From Phoronis australis (Eukaryota > Phoronida > Phoronidae), in assembly GCA_002633005.1 (NCBI GenBank), contig NMRA01000377.1:1-64000 (forward strand): a stretch of DNA of 64,000 nucleotides, written 5' to 3'. Shown here one piece after another: positions 25,101 to 37,100 of this stretch (the first letter of the stretch is position 1; every line of letters begins with the position of its first letter). Both the position numbers and the translations under genes were made by a program. Below the pieces are notes generated by a model. The model ran no database searches and was not told where the DNA came from. It was given only the letters and a program-made list of their open reading frames with translations.

Positions 25101-28100
25101 AAAATGTTCATACCCAGTGCCGGTGCATTCTGGGGGAATCTTTTGGATGAGCGGAAGCTTCTCCCCATAGAATGAAAATTTTTTTGGTCCTAATGTAGAG
25201 AACTTTGCATGATTTATTATTGTTTTTCATAGGAAAGTGGGACGAATATTCGGTCCCAAAGTTTAGGCATACTCGCTGCTCTTTACTGAAGAGGACATGA
25301 AATGGAGATCTTGTGGGCAATGTGTGTCCACCTCATTACGTGCGTAAGGGATGTTTGCATTGGGAAATTTTAAAAAGCTTGGTGCACAATCACTCCATTT
25401 TAGACCGTGAACCCCTTCATCACATTTTCTTTACATCAGCTGATGTTTTATTTAACTATTGTATGAAAAGTCGTTAACCCGATTGACCGTTCGGATACAC
25501 ATACGGGACTCTCACAGACTTCGAATTTTATGTTGTTTTTAAGTACCTATACTCGGGTTAATGTCCTCCCTCCAGGCGGTAAGTCGGACAAATACGGTGT
25601 GCGCTATTCTGTACTAATGTGTAAAGCCGCATCAAATGTATTTGCGAGTTGTTTCATGAGCACCTTTGAACTATAATGTGAAGGTTGGGTGTATTATTGG
25701 TGGTTAAGTTATAACAGCATTTACTGTTATTGCTGCAACCGGTTTACCAAGAAATCTGGGTCCTCTAAGCCTCAACATCATCAAATATACATCCCTTCCT
25801 CAGCCATACACCTGTGAATACTATTACATACTTTCTAATGATTTAGCCATGTGCTATGCAAACTCCCACTACAGCAGTTCACTCTATCCTTAATTAGCCA
25901 ATCAATCTTGGTCTTGTTTGTAAGGAACTGTCAGTCAGCTTGGTCCTAATTTGTTTATCATCTGCTTTGTCCTGTGTACAATCTCACCAATTGCAGCGAA
26001 AAGTAATGCCCAACTTGCCTATTTTCTGCAAATCCTCAAAATGATTTGTGATGGCGTATAGCTAAAGTACAGATATTGAAAGTAGCATGACAGCAAGGTG
26101 GTGCCGCTAGAATCGATTTGTTTATCTTCTGCCATGTTGTTATGTGAAATCTCTCATTTTCAGGCTTTGCCAAACTTACCTAATGCTTGCAAATCTAGAA
26201 ATATTGTGCGATGTTACGGTCGAAATACAGAAATTGAAAATGTACACTACCAAAATGGTGCTATAAAAACGAGAAAATGAAAATTTTTGGTTTCAAGAAA
26301 GGCAAATAATTATAAGGTGTGTGACCATCTTTGAGGCAGTACAAGTTGTGCTCAATCAACTTCCGTCACTGCAAATTCCAATGAGCACTGAAACTGTGTC
26401 ATGACAGAAATAATTATTAAGTACAACCTTGCGCAGCTTGCATGCCAACATTTCCATTTTTTTCAAAAGCCGACAACATTACTGCAAATAATGAAAAAAT
26501 TACTTGAACTTGCTTTATGAAATCTGTACAGTACAAACCATGCTAATGATGGATTAAAATTTTCTTGATTTTTATTCTTGTGGAGAAATTTGATACAAGA
26601 ATTTCACTCGGTCATATTGTGCGCTAAATAGTTGAAGAATTACCGTGCCACACTCCGTCTGGATATATCTTATGAGGCTCTGTGATTGTCAGCTTAAGCC
26701 ATTCTAAACTGTCTGAAAATTTGCCAGAGTTTGTCTACCAGTTTCATAATTAGTCGATGCTGTTAACCTACATATGGAGGTAAAGTTCAAAGTTTAATTT
26801 AATTAAGTGAAATTTAGAAACTCATGACTAAGACAGCCTTATTTAATGACCAAGTTGGCATTCAAATTTTTCGTCTAGCGGTTGTTCCTGTTGGAAAAAA
26901 TCAGGACATAATTGGCAAAAAGAAAAAGAATTTAGATAAAAAACGTTAGTTTAACTAATGTGTGAATTTATATAAAGTTTTTAATTCTTAAGGTGTGAGT
27001 TGAAATTTTCTTGTTGTGACTGAGTTTAGGATAAGTAAGCTACTCAAAGTACTTAATTTGATATTTGACAAAAGATTTTTTTGCAGTTGTATGTACCACA
27101 TTGTTGTGGTGACAAAAAAGTGTGAGCTCTGACGATAAAAATTGGAATAATAAAATGTTTCACCTCGCCATGTCAGAGCAGTGTGGCTGGAGAAATAAAC
27201 ATTTTAAGGGAGGCGTCCAGTATCAACAAGTGCAAAACGATATTAAACCTTAGCCTGACTAGAATGGAAGCAGGATTTCAAGATTCCTTTGATTGTTTTT
27301 TATTCAAACTGAAACAATTGGAAGCTTTAAATTTTTCGCACTTTGTATTGAAATCTGGGCTTTAACTCTTCAATCTCTGAGCAAAATAAGATTAACTCAG
27401 ACTCAGGCTCAAAACTAAATAACCAATCATGGTGCATTATCGAGTAGGAACTTGTAAGTTTACTCGAAGCGTACTGTGAAATTATTCAGTTTTTGAATTG
27501 AGTTTTGTTATAGAAATTAAACCTAGTGCCCAGGGCTTCAATCACCTTGAGTTTACCATTTTCATACAGTCTGTCAAGGACTTATTTTACTTTGCAACGT
27601 TACTCACATGAATACAATCTCCAACTTTCTCCTCCAGGTGGTGTTTGCATTGAATCAAACTCTCTGGCAGCATGAGCACTATCGTCAAAGCGAGGGGACA
27701 ATGCCATATACAACGGAAGATCTGATTCGTCACTACAACTGCGGAGATCTGAACTCGGTGATTTTCAATCACGACACGGCGCAGGTGCCCAAGCTTAGCA
27801 ATTCATCCATGCACGAACAGGATATGAGGACTGCACAAACTATAGACGACTATTTCCGTCAGAAGCTGATTTATATGCGGAACAAGCGAATGGCACATCG
27901 TGTAATGAGGTTACTGAACGCTCATCCGAAGAAAAGTTTCTTCTTTGCTTTTGGTGCAGGTATACAATGGTGAAGACCTTGAAGGATGTGGCAACCATTT
28001 TGAACAAAATGAGCACCAGCCGCAGATCCAGGACTTTGTCCAGGGGGTCTGACACAGAACTAACATAGTGGAGGCTTGAGATTCCTCCATTAATTTTAAA

Positions 28101-31100
28101 GTGATGCGAGCAGATTGTGGTCTGGACCCCCTGGACCTCCTCTGGATGCGCGTCAGCAAACACTGTTGGGGTGTGTTCCAAAACGCTAGACACTCGCAAG
28201 ACATTTGCTGCGAGAAATCGAGGCTTATGGAGCAGAAATAGTGTGTTTGCATACACTTTGTCCCCATATTTCTGTGTTTTATCGTTTTCAACCTGTCTCT
28301 CCAGAAGCATCCATTTTGCTCTGGGTAGTCTGATATGCCGTCCACACTCTGAGTTTTCCCAGAACAAGTTACTCCTGAAACAAACTGTTGCTAAGTTTAG
28401 TAGTAGTGGGGATGGGTTTTTGCTCTGGGGCAACTTGACACATGTGTGACAACTTACCCCACCTTATCGAGGTAGGGTAACTTCTTCTAGGGTAGCATAC
28501 CCTTGGCAGAAGTGGTAGTGTGGATGCAAGACTGCAGACAAGGTGGAAATAATTACCAGCTGCACACTTGCTCATTTGCACATAATACAAGACAAAAGTA
28601 TTCAGACAAAATACCATTTTACCATCATGACGACTAATTCTGTTATAATATAATTATATATATATTATAATATAATTATGGAGTCAAAATCACAGAATTA
28701 TAGAATGAGTTAGCCACCTTACTAACTTTCCTGTTAAATCCTCATCATTCTGGGTCATGAGGGTCAAGGCCACTCTGGGGAGGAATTTGGCTTCTACGCA
28801 GACGTCATAATGGGGGAATTCTGGGTCATTTTGTCTGAATTCTTTTAGCGTGTACTGTGTGTACCTGACGGAGTCTAATTCTGTTTGCACCATTATATTT
28901 GTTGAAATTGTAGGTTATGTTATTTATTCATCGGCTGAACGGTTGCAAGTTACTGTTAGGCATGTTTTTCTTGGGTAACTCGTAGTGTGGACGGGACTTG
29001 TGCCTACTTAGTCAAGAGCTCACTGGTGAAATAACCGTCTTTCACTCGTATTCCTAAAAATAGCCTTATGGAACAGGCTCCTGTTGTCAGTGTCAAGCAA
29101 CAGATGGCACTGCCTTTTCAAAATGACCCTGTAAAAATCTTCATTTTTGGACAAAATACATTGGTTTCAAAGAATAATTGAAATGTTTCAACAAAGTTTA
29201 TTTGGCTTTGGCTAAGTTCATGTGAAAACCCAAATGGAAAACGAATGGAAAATAACACCAAATTATTTCGAATTTATCTGGAAATTTTTGCTGCAAAATT
29301 TGCCAATTTAATCTGTCTCAATAGTGCAATTTTGTTATGATAATCCATCCGAGTACCTAAGTCCGAGTAACTAATACATCTACTCGATGATATCAAACTT
29401 CCTAAGCACCTAAAATTTTGAAATTCTGATCAATATAATTTCACTAAAAGAAGTTTCAGAAACACCCCAGACAAATAATTGTGTTTATTATTTGGCCACA
29501 GAGCATGAGTGGATAATATCCTATTCAAATTGGTGCTAATAACATGTCAAATTCATAGTCTGTTATGTCTGGCAATTTTGCGTTATGAGAAGGAATTTTG
29601 TCAACATTTTTGTACACTATTTTAATTGCTAAAATTGCGATTAATTAAACCTGTGAACCTTACAAATCGTGCTTTTGACAAAACGATGTTAAGTTGGAAA
29701 TTGTGCTCTTGTTGAAAAATTTTAGCAAATGAAATTCCATTTTCCCACCATACTGTGACCAAAAATGAAAAATTTTTACTATAGCCACATATTGTCAACT
29801 ACTACTCTGATGTTCAACCACTATACCGTAATCATCTAAGTTAGCACCTATGTATTTCCCATTGCCGTAATTCACCCACTCTTGAAATTCCAAGTATTTT
29901 TAAATGCGTATTCTCGACTCGCCACCCATCTCCCACTGTACATTTGAGAGTTCCTCAAAAGGCCCCGTGTCGTAGATAACGCTCATCTTGCACAAATTTT
30001 AAGTCCTAAAATAACGGCACTTGTTTCCTTTTGAGTAATGAACACTCAGAGTTTGAGTTTATTATGCCCTCTGTCCATGATATGCTTATGTGTGCGTTCT
30101 TTGAAATATGCAGTCTGGCTAAAAAGTGTAAGATTCCTGACTGAAGAAAACTATGTCCCTTAATTACAGCACTTATTTAGTTATTTATTACAAAAATCAC
30201 AATTGTGGAAATTGTTGTTTTTTTGTTTTGCAGAGGCTAACTGCCTCGTTACTAGTAATCGAAATTTCACTGTGTGCTTTTTATGGCAGACACATGGCAC
30301 AAGGCAGACGTATGGTACTAGGCAGACGCATGGTACTAGGCAGACGTATGGTACTAGGCATGCTAGTAAAATTTCCATAATTGTGAAGAACTTTGACAAA
30401 ATAATAGTCCCCTTGATTGTCACCATTGTATACTTACATAGTTAAGAGTTGTCATACAAAATTACAAAGAAATCTCCATGTGCCTTTATTTGATGGTTAA
30501 TTATTCAACACCTATTTTTTTTCCTTGTAGGTCATTTTCTTGGCAATAACACAATTCTAGATCAGCTGAGTAGCCAAGGTTTCCAGTTAACGCATGTTAA
30601 ACCTTGGCATAACCTTCCTAGGTAAGTACTTGACACTAGAAAACTATAGTTTAGAGTGTAGATCTTGGATCATCACAGGGGCCTAAGAGCTGGACTGAAA
30701 TATAGAGTTTGGTGGTGATTCTGAGGGGTACACCAATGCCATAGTGAATGAGCAGCACCCCTAACCTCACTCTGGATCTGTCCCTGCAAGCTTTGCCATT
30801 GAAATGGTATTCAGTACATAATGAACATGCTGTTATCATCCGTTTGATGAAGTTAGTCCATCAAAAGAGTGAAAATGTGAAAGCAAACGTCTTCATTCAT
30901 CAGGCAACTTTTATATTAATGGTGTCAGCTGTTGTGTATTGTCCTGAAATCTAACAAAGACTTCGGTTTGCTAAGGAATTTCAACCAACCCGATTAGGTG
31001 AGCTCGGGCTACACTGGACAGTTTAACCAGACAAAATTGTTATGAATTAAAACAATGAGCTGATGGTGGGATGATTTGTAACCCAGTGTCACTGAAAATC

Positions 31101-34100
31101 TCACTAATTCAGGACACAATATGTCAGATAGTTGAAATTTTATTTTCTCATTTTTATAACCGTCAGCTCCAAATCAATGCTTTTCCTGTTTTTTAAAGTG
31201 TTTCCATGGTTTGACAAAGTTTTGTGTAGATTAATGGGCGTTCACAACAAAGCTAAACGCCTTTGAAATTGGCAAGATGTTACCAAAACACCTGGAGACT
31301 AAACTGTGTGGAGACTTGCTGGAGTTAAGCCAGATATTATCTCAGCCGCACGTTGTTCCATGAAACAGGTGTGGTCAATTATGGTACTCATTTTTAGACT
31401 GCAAGGTGTAGACAAAACACTGAGAATGAAAACATATTTCCCTTCACTTTTACTATTGTGTGTACACATCTGGACACGTCTAGTATGCCTACAGGTTAAG
31501 TAAATCAGTGTGTAAAAGTCTTGCTGAGCAGATCAAAAGAGAAAACAATTCCTGTGGACAAGACATTTACGTTTGGCAAGAGGGGAATAGTTGTGGAAAG
31601 CACCCCATAGATTGGACACCGTTTTCTGAACTTGTGACTTGGCTCCAAGGCAAATACGTTAGTTTCAGATGCTCCGAGTAACCTTAGCTGTGAATCGGAA
31701 TTTTTGCAGAAACCCCCTGTTGGCATAACATTATCACTAATGTATTACCGCTGAGTTAATTGCGATAACGCTTTTGTGGAAAATGACCTTGCCCCAGGCA
31801 ACACACTGGTGGATCATGATAAGGCCTTTGATCATGTTAATCGCTGTGTTGATGGAAACATTTTTGTTTCTTGATATGATTGTCACAATTTCAGTAGATA
31901 AAAAATGCTAAGTATGTGCGTGTGACAGGTAGCCTGAAACTTGAAGCTTTTATGAAATGATTAGTGGTCACAGACTTGGCAATTAACCTAGTTGACGGTT
32001 TTCTTAGGTGTTCATACTTTTCAGTTTAGTAGAAATCAAGGACAGACGTAATTTTGGGTTGTCCACGATGTGTCTAATTTAAGTTTGTGAATAATGGTTA
32101 CCGTTTTTATATGAAAAAATTCCTTTTAGTTATATCCATCTGTCAACTTTTCTGTTTGATCAACTATCATGAAGACAAGTATTCACGGCCTTGACTAGGC
32201 GATCTTAAACTGGACGAATATGAGATTTCTTGATTGTGTCAGTCAGTGTACAAGTGTTTAAGCAGGCTGCATGGACCCCCTGAATTGCTTCCTGAATCAG
32301 CATCTGCAGTGTTCATTTTCAGTACGCATCAATCCTGTTCTTAATGATGTTGATTGGGCATCTCCAGCAGTTGTTAAGCGAGTGACACATTTTCGGGGAG
32401 CGGGATTGCGCAACTTGGCTCATTTAGGTTTCTCATGTGCATGCAGTCTCATTAATAATGTCTTTATTCTCACTGCCTGACATCCCTAATTCTGTTGGTG
32501 TCATTAACTTCAGGGTTGTAAAGCCACTCTGAACTATAGGTTCGGCTGGACTGCTGAAATATCAGTTTTATGTTTTTTAGATTAGATTACCCCAGTATTT
32601 TTAACTGCAGCTAGTGAACTTAAAGACAAACATGGTGTGTTGCTAGTACCATTAGGTACAAGTGCACCGAGTGTATAGCCTACCGTTTCTGAGAATAAAC
32701 TGGACATTAAATTAGAGGATATTTGAGTAGAGGCATGCCCCAGGATTTTAGAAAGTTTAAATTTCTTGATATTTACCGGCAGTAGAAATAAGGAAGCACT
32801 AAAAAGACACATGTCCTGTCCTTTTAGTTTTGACAGAAACTAATATCCCTGTTTATTTGCCACACCAGACAGCTATGTCAAGTAGCAGCTGATAAGCATA
32901 ACTCATCCTTTCTCAACTTTTCTGTATTAAATAAATTAAAACAAAACTTGAATTGAAGTTCACAGCAAGGACTTGGAATTTTCCTCTTTTAAGTGGATTC
33001 CCTCTTTTTTGGTTTCGATTTCCTCTTATTTGATTGCCAGTTTCCTCTTTTTTCGTCTCTTTTTTATCATTTAATTTTATTCATACAAAAACGTTTATTT
33101 CAGTTAAATTTTACAACAGAAAGTGTTTCTATCACACAATCATATTTAGTTGTGGAACGATACATCCCCTGGAAAATGTTCTTCCTTTTTGTCATTGGTC
33201 ATTCCAAGCCTACCATGCAATATTGGTCCTTTGCGGGTGGAGTTTCGAGGACAGAGATTAGACGCCGCTCTCAGGCCTCTGCCTGGTTATTCTCTGAATT
33301 CTGCAGTCCAAGCTGTTGGATTTCAACCAACGGTACATTTGAGGTTTGGTTGGTTTGGTTTTGTGGTCAAGGTTAAACTGGCATGGTTCAAAACACGTTT
33401 TCCTTTTCTAAACTATATCTCCTTTTAAGAAAGGAATCAAATGTCATATTGAACTAATTTAAAACTACTAATTCTTCAGCGGTGTTTTGTCTGACTTCTT
33501 TGGGTGGGGTAGTATTGATTTGGCTAATAACCCTTCTGCCCACACAATTAAGATCTGTTTTGAAGTACACATGATGGTTTAGACTCAAATATTAGCACAA
33601 CTAAATGTAACAGGACACTCAATTACTCCCGAAATGTCTTCCAGCAGTTATTCTACAAGAGTAATTGAGGACGATATCCTGACACTTGTTTTGTTTGCCA
33701 CAAATGAAAATAGCACAGTGCCTTGAAGGTCTATGAACAATAACATTGACAGAAATGCTGTGTATTTTTGAGGGCATGTTGTGTGTTTTTAACTATTTTT
33801 GGTATAATTTGTAACCAACGTACTGTACAGTTTGTCTTCATTTGACGGTTTTTTGCCCGGCTAGAAATTTCTGAGTCAATTGTTCACACACATGCTCTAA
33901 TATGTTTGGCCAGCGCTCAACAATGTTTAGTGATTATAAATTAAAATAGATGTGATTTGGAAAATTTACAAAAAGTATATGCAAGTCTTTTCCAGGAGTT
34001 GCATTTATCTGGTCTAATTTAATGAGATCTCTCAAGGGGAATTTTTGCTTAAAGGAAGAATTCTTGAGTCGAAACCCAGGCGATGGTGAAAAAAATGAAA

Positions 34101-37100
34101 ACGGAATGTCAGTATGTCTAATTTCCTAAGAAAAATATCTATTAAGAATATTTTAAACAGGTGTCGCAAAACAACATTTGGTGCACCACTGAGCATTTGC
34201 AGCATTTTATGAAGTCGTTGAAATAGGAAAATGTCAATCGTAGCAATTCTTTTTCCTCACATAGAGAAGTTTTTTCCATAGACGACTATTAATTACAGAT
34301 CTGGTCTCTGGGTTTTCTGTGGATATTTACCTCCCATGTTGCAGAGCAACCAATTGAGGCATCTAACGAGCAGTCTTGAATTTCAGTTTTTCAAGGATTG
34401 GTGTTAGTAGCTGGTTTCATATCCTGTTATAAGCCAAAAATATTTAATGTTAGGTCTAAAAAATACGTTTCACCTCCAGATGTTGATGGCATATTTTGTG
34501 CATGATTCAAAACATGTTGGCAATCTGTCAAAAAACTAAATTCTTAAATGGTTATAAACATAGTATTTTCTCGTGAAAATGAACACTTGGAACCATAGCA
34601 AGTGTAGACCCTGTTTCAGGTTTCAATCCAATTGCAATATTTTACAATTCCACTCAGAAAACTTGTCACTTGATATCGGCATGTTCTGAATGTGTATGAT
34701 CTTGCTGGTATTTTTAACTCCACTGGTAATTTAAATGGTACTTACATCACAAATGGTATTTTCTCCACTAATGGCACGTAGTTTTCAAAATAAACTAGAT
34801 GCACTTTGGCAGAACTGTCATATTCTGCCAAACTTGTCATGCTTTAACCCTGAATTATGGAACAGTAAAATAGTCAAATTTTGTCACAATAAAATGTCAT
34901 TTTTGCCAAACTTAACTCAGAGGTTGATGTGCTGTTATTGAGCTTAGCTGGTTATTTTTATGTGGAATTGCAAAGCAAGTTGTCTCGATTTCGGCAAAGT
35001 TCGAGGAGCAACACCTGTCAAGATTTTGTCGAGATTTTTTGCGAATTGTAATGTTCTAGTCGAAAAGAAATGGGTCTTAAGTTACGTTTTTTTGCGTGGA
35101 AACTTTGTTAATTTCAACATTGTCCAGTTTATTTTTAAACCAATATACCGACCTCACTGAAGTTAGAGTGTGAGGAGGAGAAACAAAGAACATGATCTTA
35201 TCACTTGATGTTATTTTGCCGATCTTTTACTTTTCCCAGGAAAGTGTGTGCTATGTGTTCAGACAGTCTATAGTGGCTGTGTGGATAGACTTGAAAGCGT
35301 TTCACCCATTATTTCCCATACAGTTGTCTCCAGCCCTGATTACCTTCACCACAGGATTTTATTGAATCGATGGCTCCTATCAAGTCGGTTTAAAAATAAC
35401 TTTGTATTTTTAAAAATAACAGTTTGTTTCTTCACAACTGATTAGTCAGAAAAATCATTTGGTTTAACCATGGGGGCAACTGTGCCTTTTGTCAAACTAT
35501 GTTTATTCCATTTCAAATGATAGGGACCTTTTATTTTATTCTGCCTTTTTTGATATTATTTTGTTTAGAATGTCGTCTGCTGCTAATGTATCGTCTGCTG
35601 CTAATGTATCGTCTGCTGCTAATGTACCTTATGCCATATGTACTTACGTTCCCATTTACACATTTTGTCTCTCATTTAAATTTTACATGTATTCAGGCAT
35701 CCGAAAAGCTGAAGTTTGTTTTTATCCTCTAATTGGAATAGTTCGAGTCATGTTGTTTTGGATAAACCTATGCCCATCCAAAAGTTTGTCTTGAGTAGAC
35801 ATGATCTAATGTCTGATATGGTATATTGCTTACTGAGTGTTTCACATAAAAGCAGTTACAAACCAGCTTTCTGTAACAAAAAATAACTTTTGACTCAGAT
35901 CACATACCGTAATGAAATCAATTTCAGGTTTGAGGTGATTTCAAAGCTTCTGAAGAATTGATTGTTCCAGCGTTGAGTGTGTTCTCAGGGACTAATGCTC
36001 TTCCAATTCTTTGTGAACCCAGCAATCACTTATCACCTGAGTATGAAAGAAAAGGCAGATTTGTGGCCGATTAAATAATAAATACTTTTTAATGTAATTA
36101 TCTCAAGTGATCTGTTTCTTAGACTGATATGGCACGATGAAAGCCATAGTCTTCTAGTTGATAGCCAGCTACAGGAAATGGATTTTTTAAGTACGTACAA
36201 GATATCTGATATTGTTCAAGTCTTTGGGAGTGTTCTGGACACATGAAGTTGCTAAATTTAGTCCAACTTGTAGTAAAAATAATTGCAGGGGGCATCACTA
36301 ATTTGAAAAGTGCTTGAAAATGACGTAAATTGTTACTCATTGTATTTCCGCTGTCTTTCATTTTGGCTATTTTTTCTCGGAAAATGTTACAGGGTGTGCA
36401 AAAGATTTGTTTAAGTGCCAGTTGCTCAGTATTAAGGCCATGCCTTCAACAAATATTATATTTCCATGGATACTGTGTAAAGTGTGCGTTATTCTCAAAT
36501 AGACTAACATTTAAACTTAGCTAGATTAACTTAAGTTGCCAAAGCAAGGTTTCCTAGGAAACTTAGTATTTTTAATTACTGGAAGGAGTTAAAGTTACCC
36601 TACTCATCATTAAATTAATGAAAAGTAAACATTTTGTTTTTTGTTGAAGGCGCAAGATTCTTTTCAACTGTCTAAAATAGTCTGCTTCAATGGTTTGCTT
36701 GTGGAGTACATTTCAGTCTTATAAATTTATCTGCTGTTTTGTATCAAGTCAATTATGAGGGAGGTATTTCAAAGATATCAGTTTACTTTCATACATGATG
36801 GTTGAACTAAATGGGAGGGTGTCTGTTCAGGAAAGCCAATTTTGTGGTTTCAGGAATATTGTCTGTTATGTTTAAAAGAAATTTACTATCTAGGTGAGAA
36901 TAGTTTCAATTTCACATTTGTTTAAACCACATTTTTATGTTCCGGATATAGTTGAAAAATGTCACTGCACAGAGGTCACCAAAATATCCTCACCCGGCCT
37001 ATATCATTGTCTCACTGCACAGAGGTCACCGAAATATCCTCACCCCTCCTATAGCATTGTCTCACTGTGCACAGAGGTCACCAATATATCCCCACCCCTC

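Larger units (their letters stand above)
4737..27637 (+). other. Tiki intron 2 (22.9 kb), repeat-rich
   Basis: The largest intron in the window. It contains MITE-like families A to D, an 11-bp and other simple repeats, two of the three N-separated duplicates (374 and 958 bp) and a poly(T) gap at 7151. No exon with homology to a known protein was found on either strand. Stretches not listed separately, such as 8500-9870, 13000-15500, 16060-18150 and 22700-23730, show nothing I can name. Confidence 0.75.
27960..30530 (+). other. Tiki intron 3 (2.6 kb)
   Basis: It has a GTATAC donor and a TTCCTTGTAG acceptor. It holds a dispersed repeat shared with the intergenic region near 43.6 kb and the 18-bp tandem repeat at 30284. 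A 197-codon open frame on the - strand at 27840-28433 runs across exon 3 and into this intron; it has no recognisable domain and is treated as chance. Confidence 0.75.

Noticed and set aside
24149-25320. Pair of similar 70-codon ORFs on the - strand (24149-24361 and 25108-25320)
   Set aside because: They are the same ORF in the two copies of the 958-bp assembly duplicate, so the apparent conservation is not independent evidence.
27840-28433. 197-codon ORF on the - strand, the longest uninterrupted frame in the window
   Set aside because: It starts across Tiki exon 3 on the opposite strand and runs into intron sequence that includes dispersed repeats; composition and lack of any motif suggest chance.
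30153-30445. ORFs with repeated short peptide units on both strands
   Set aside because: They are produced by the 18-bp tandem repeat at 30284-30355, which is open in several frames because its length is a multiple of three.
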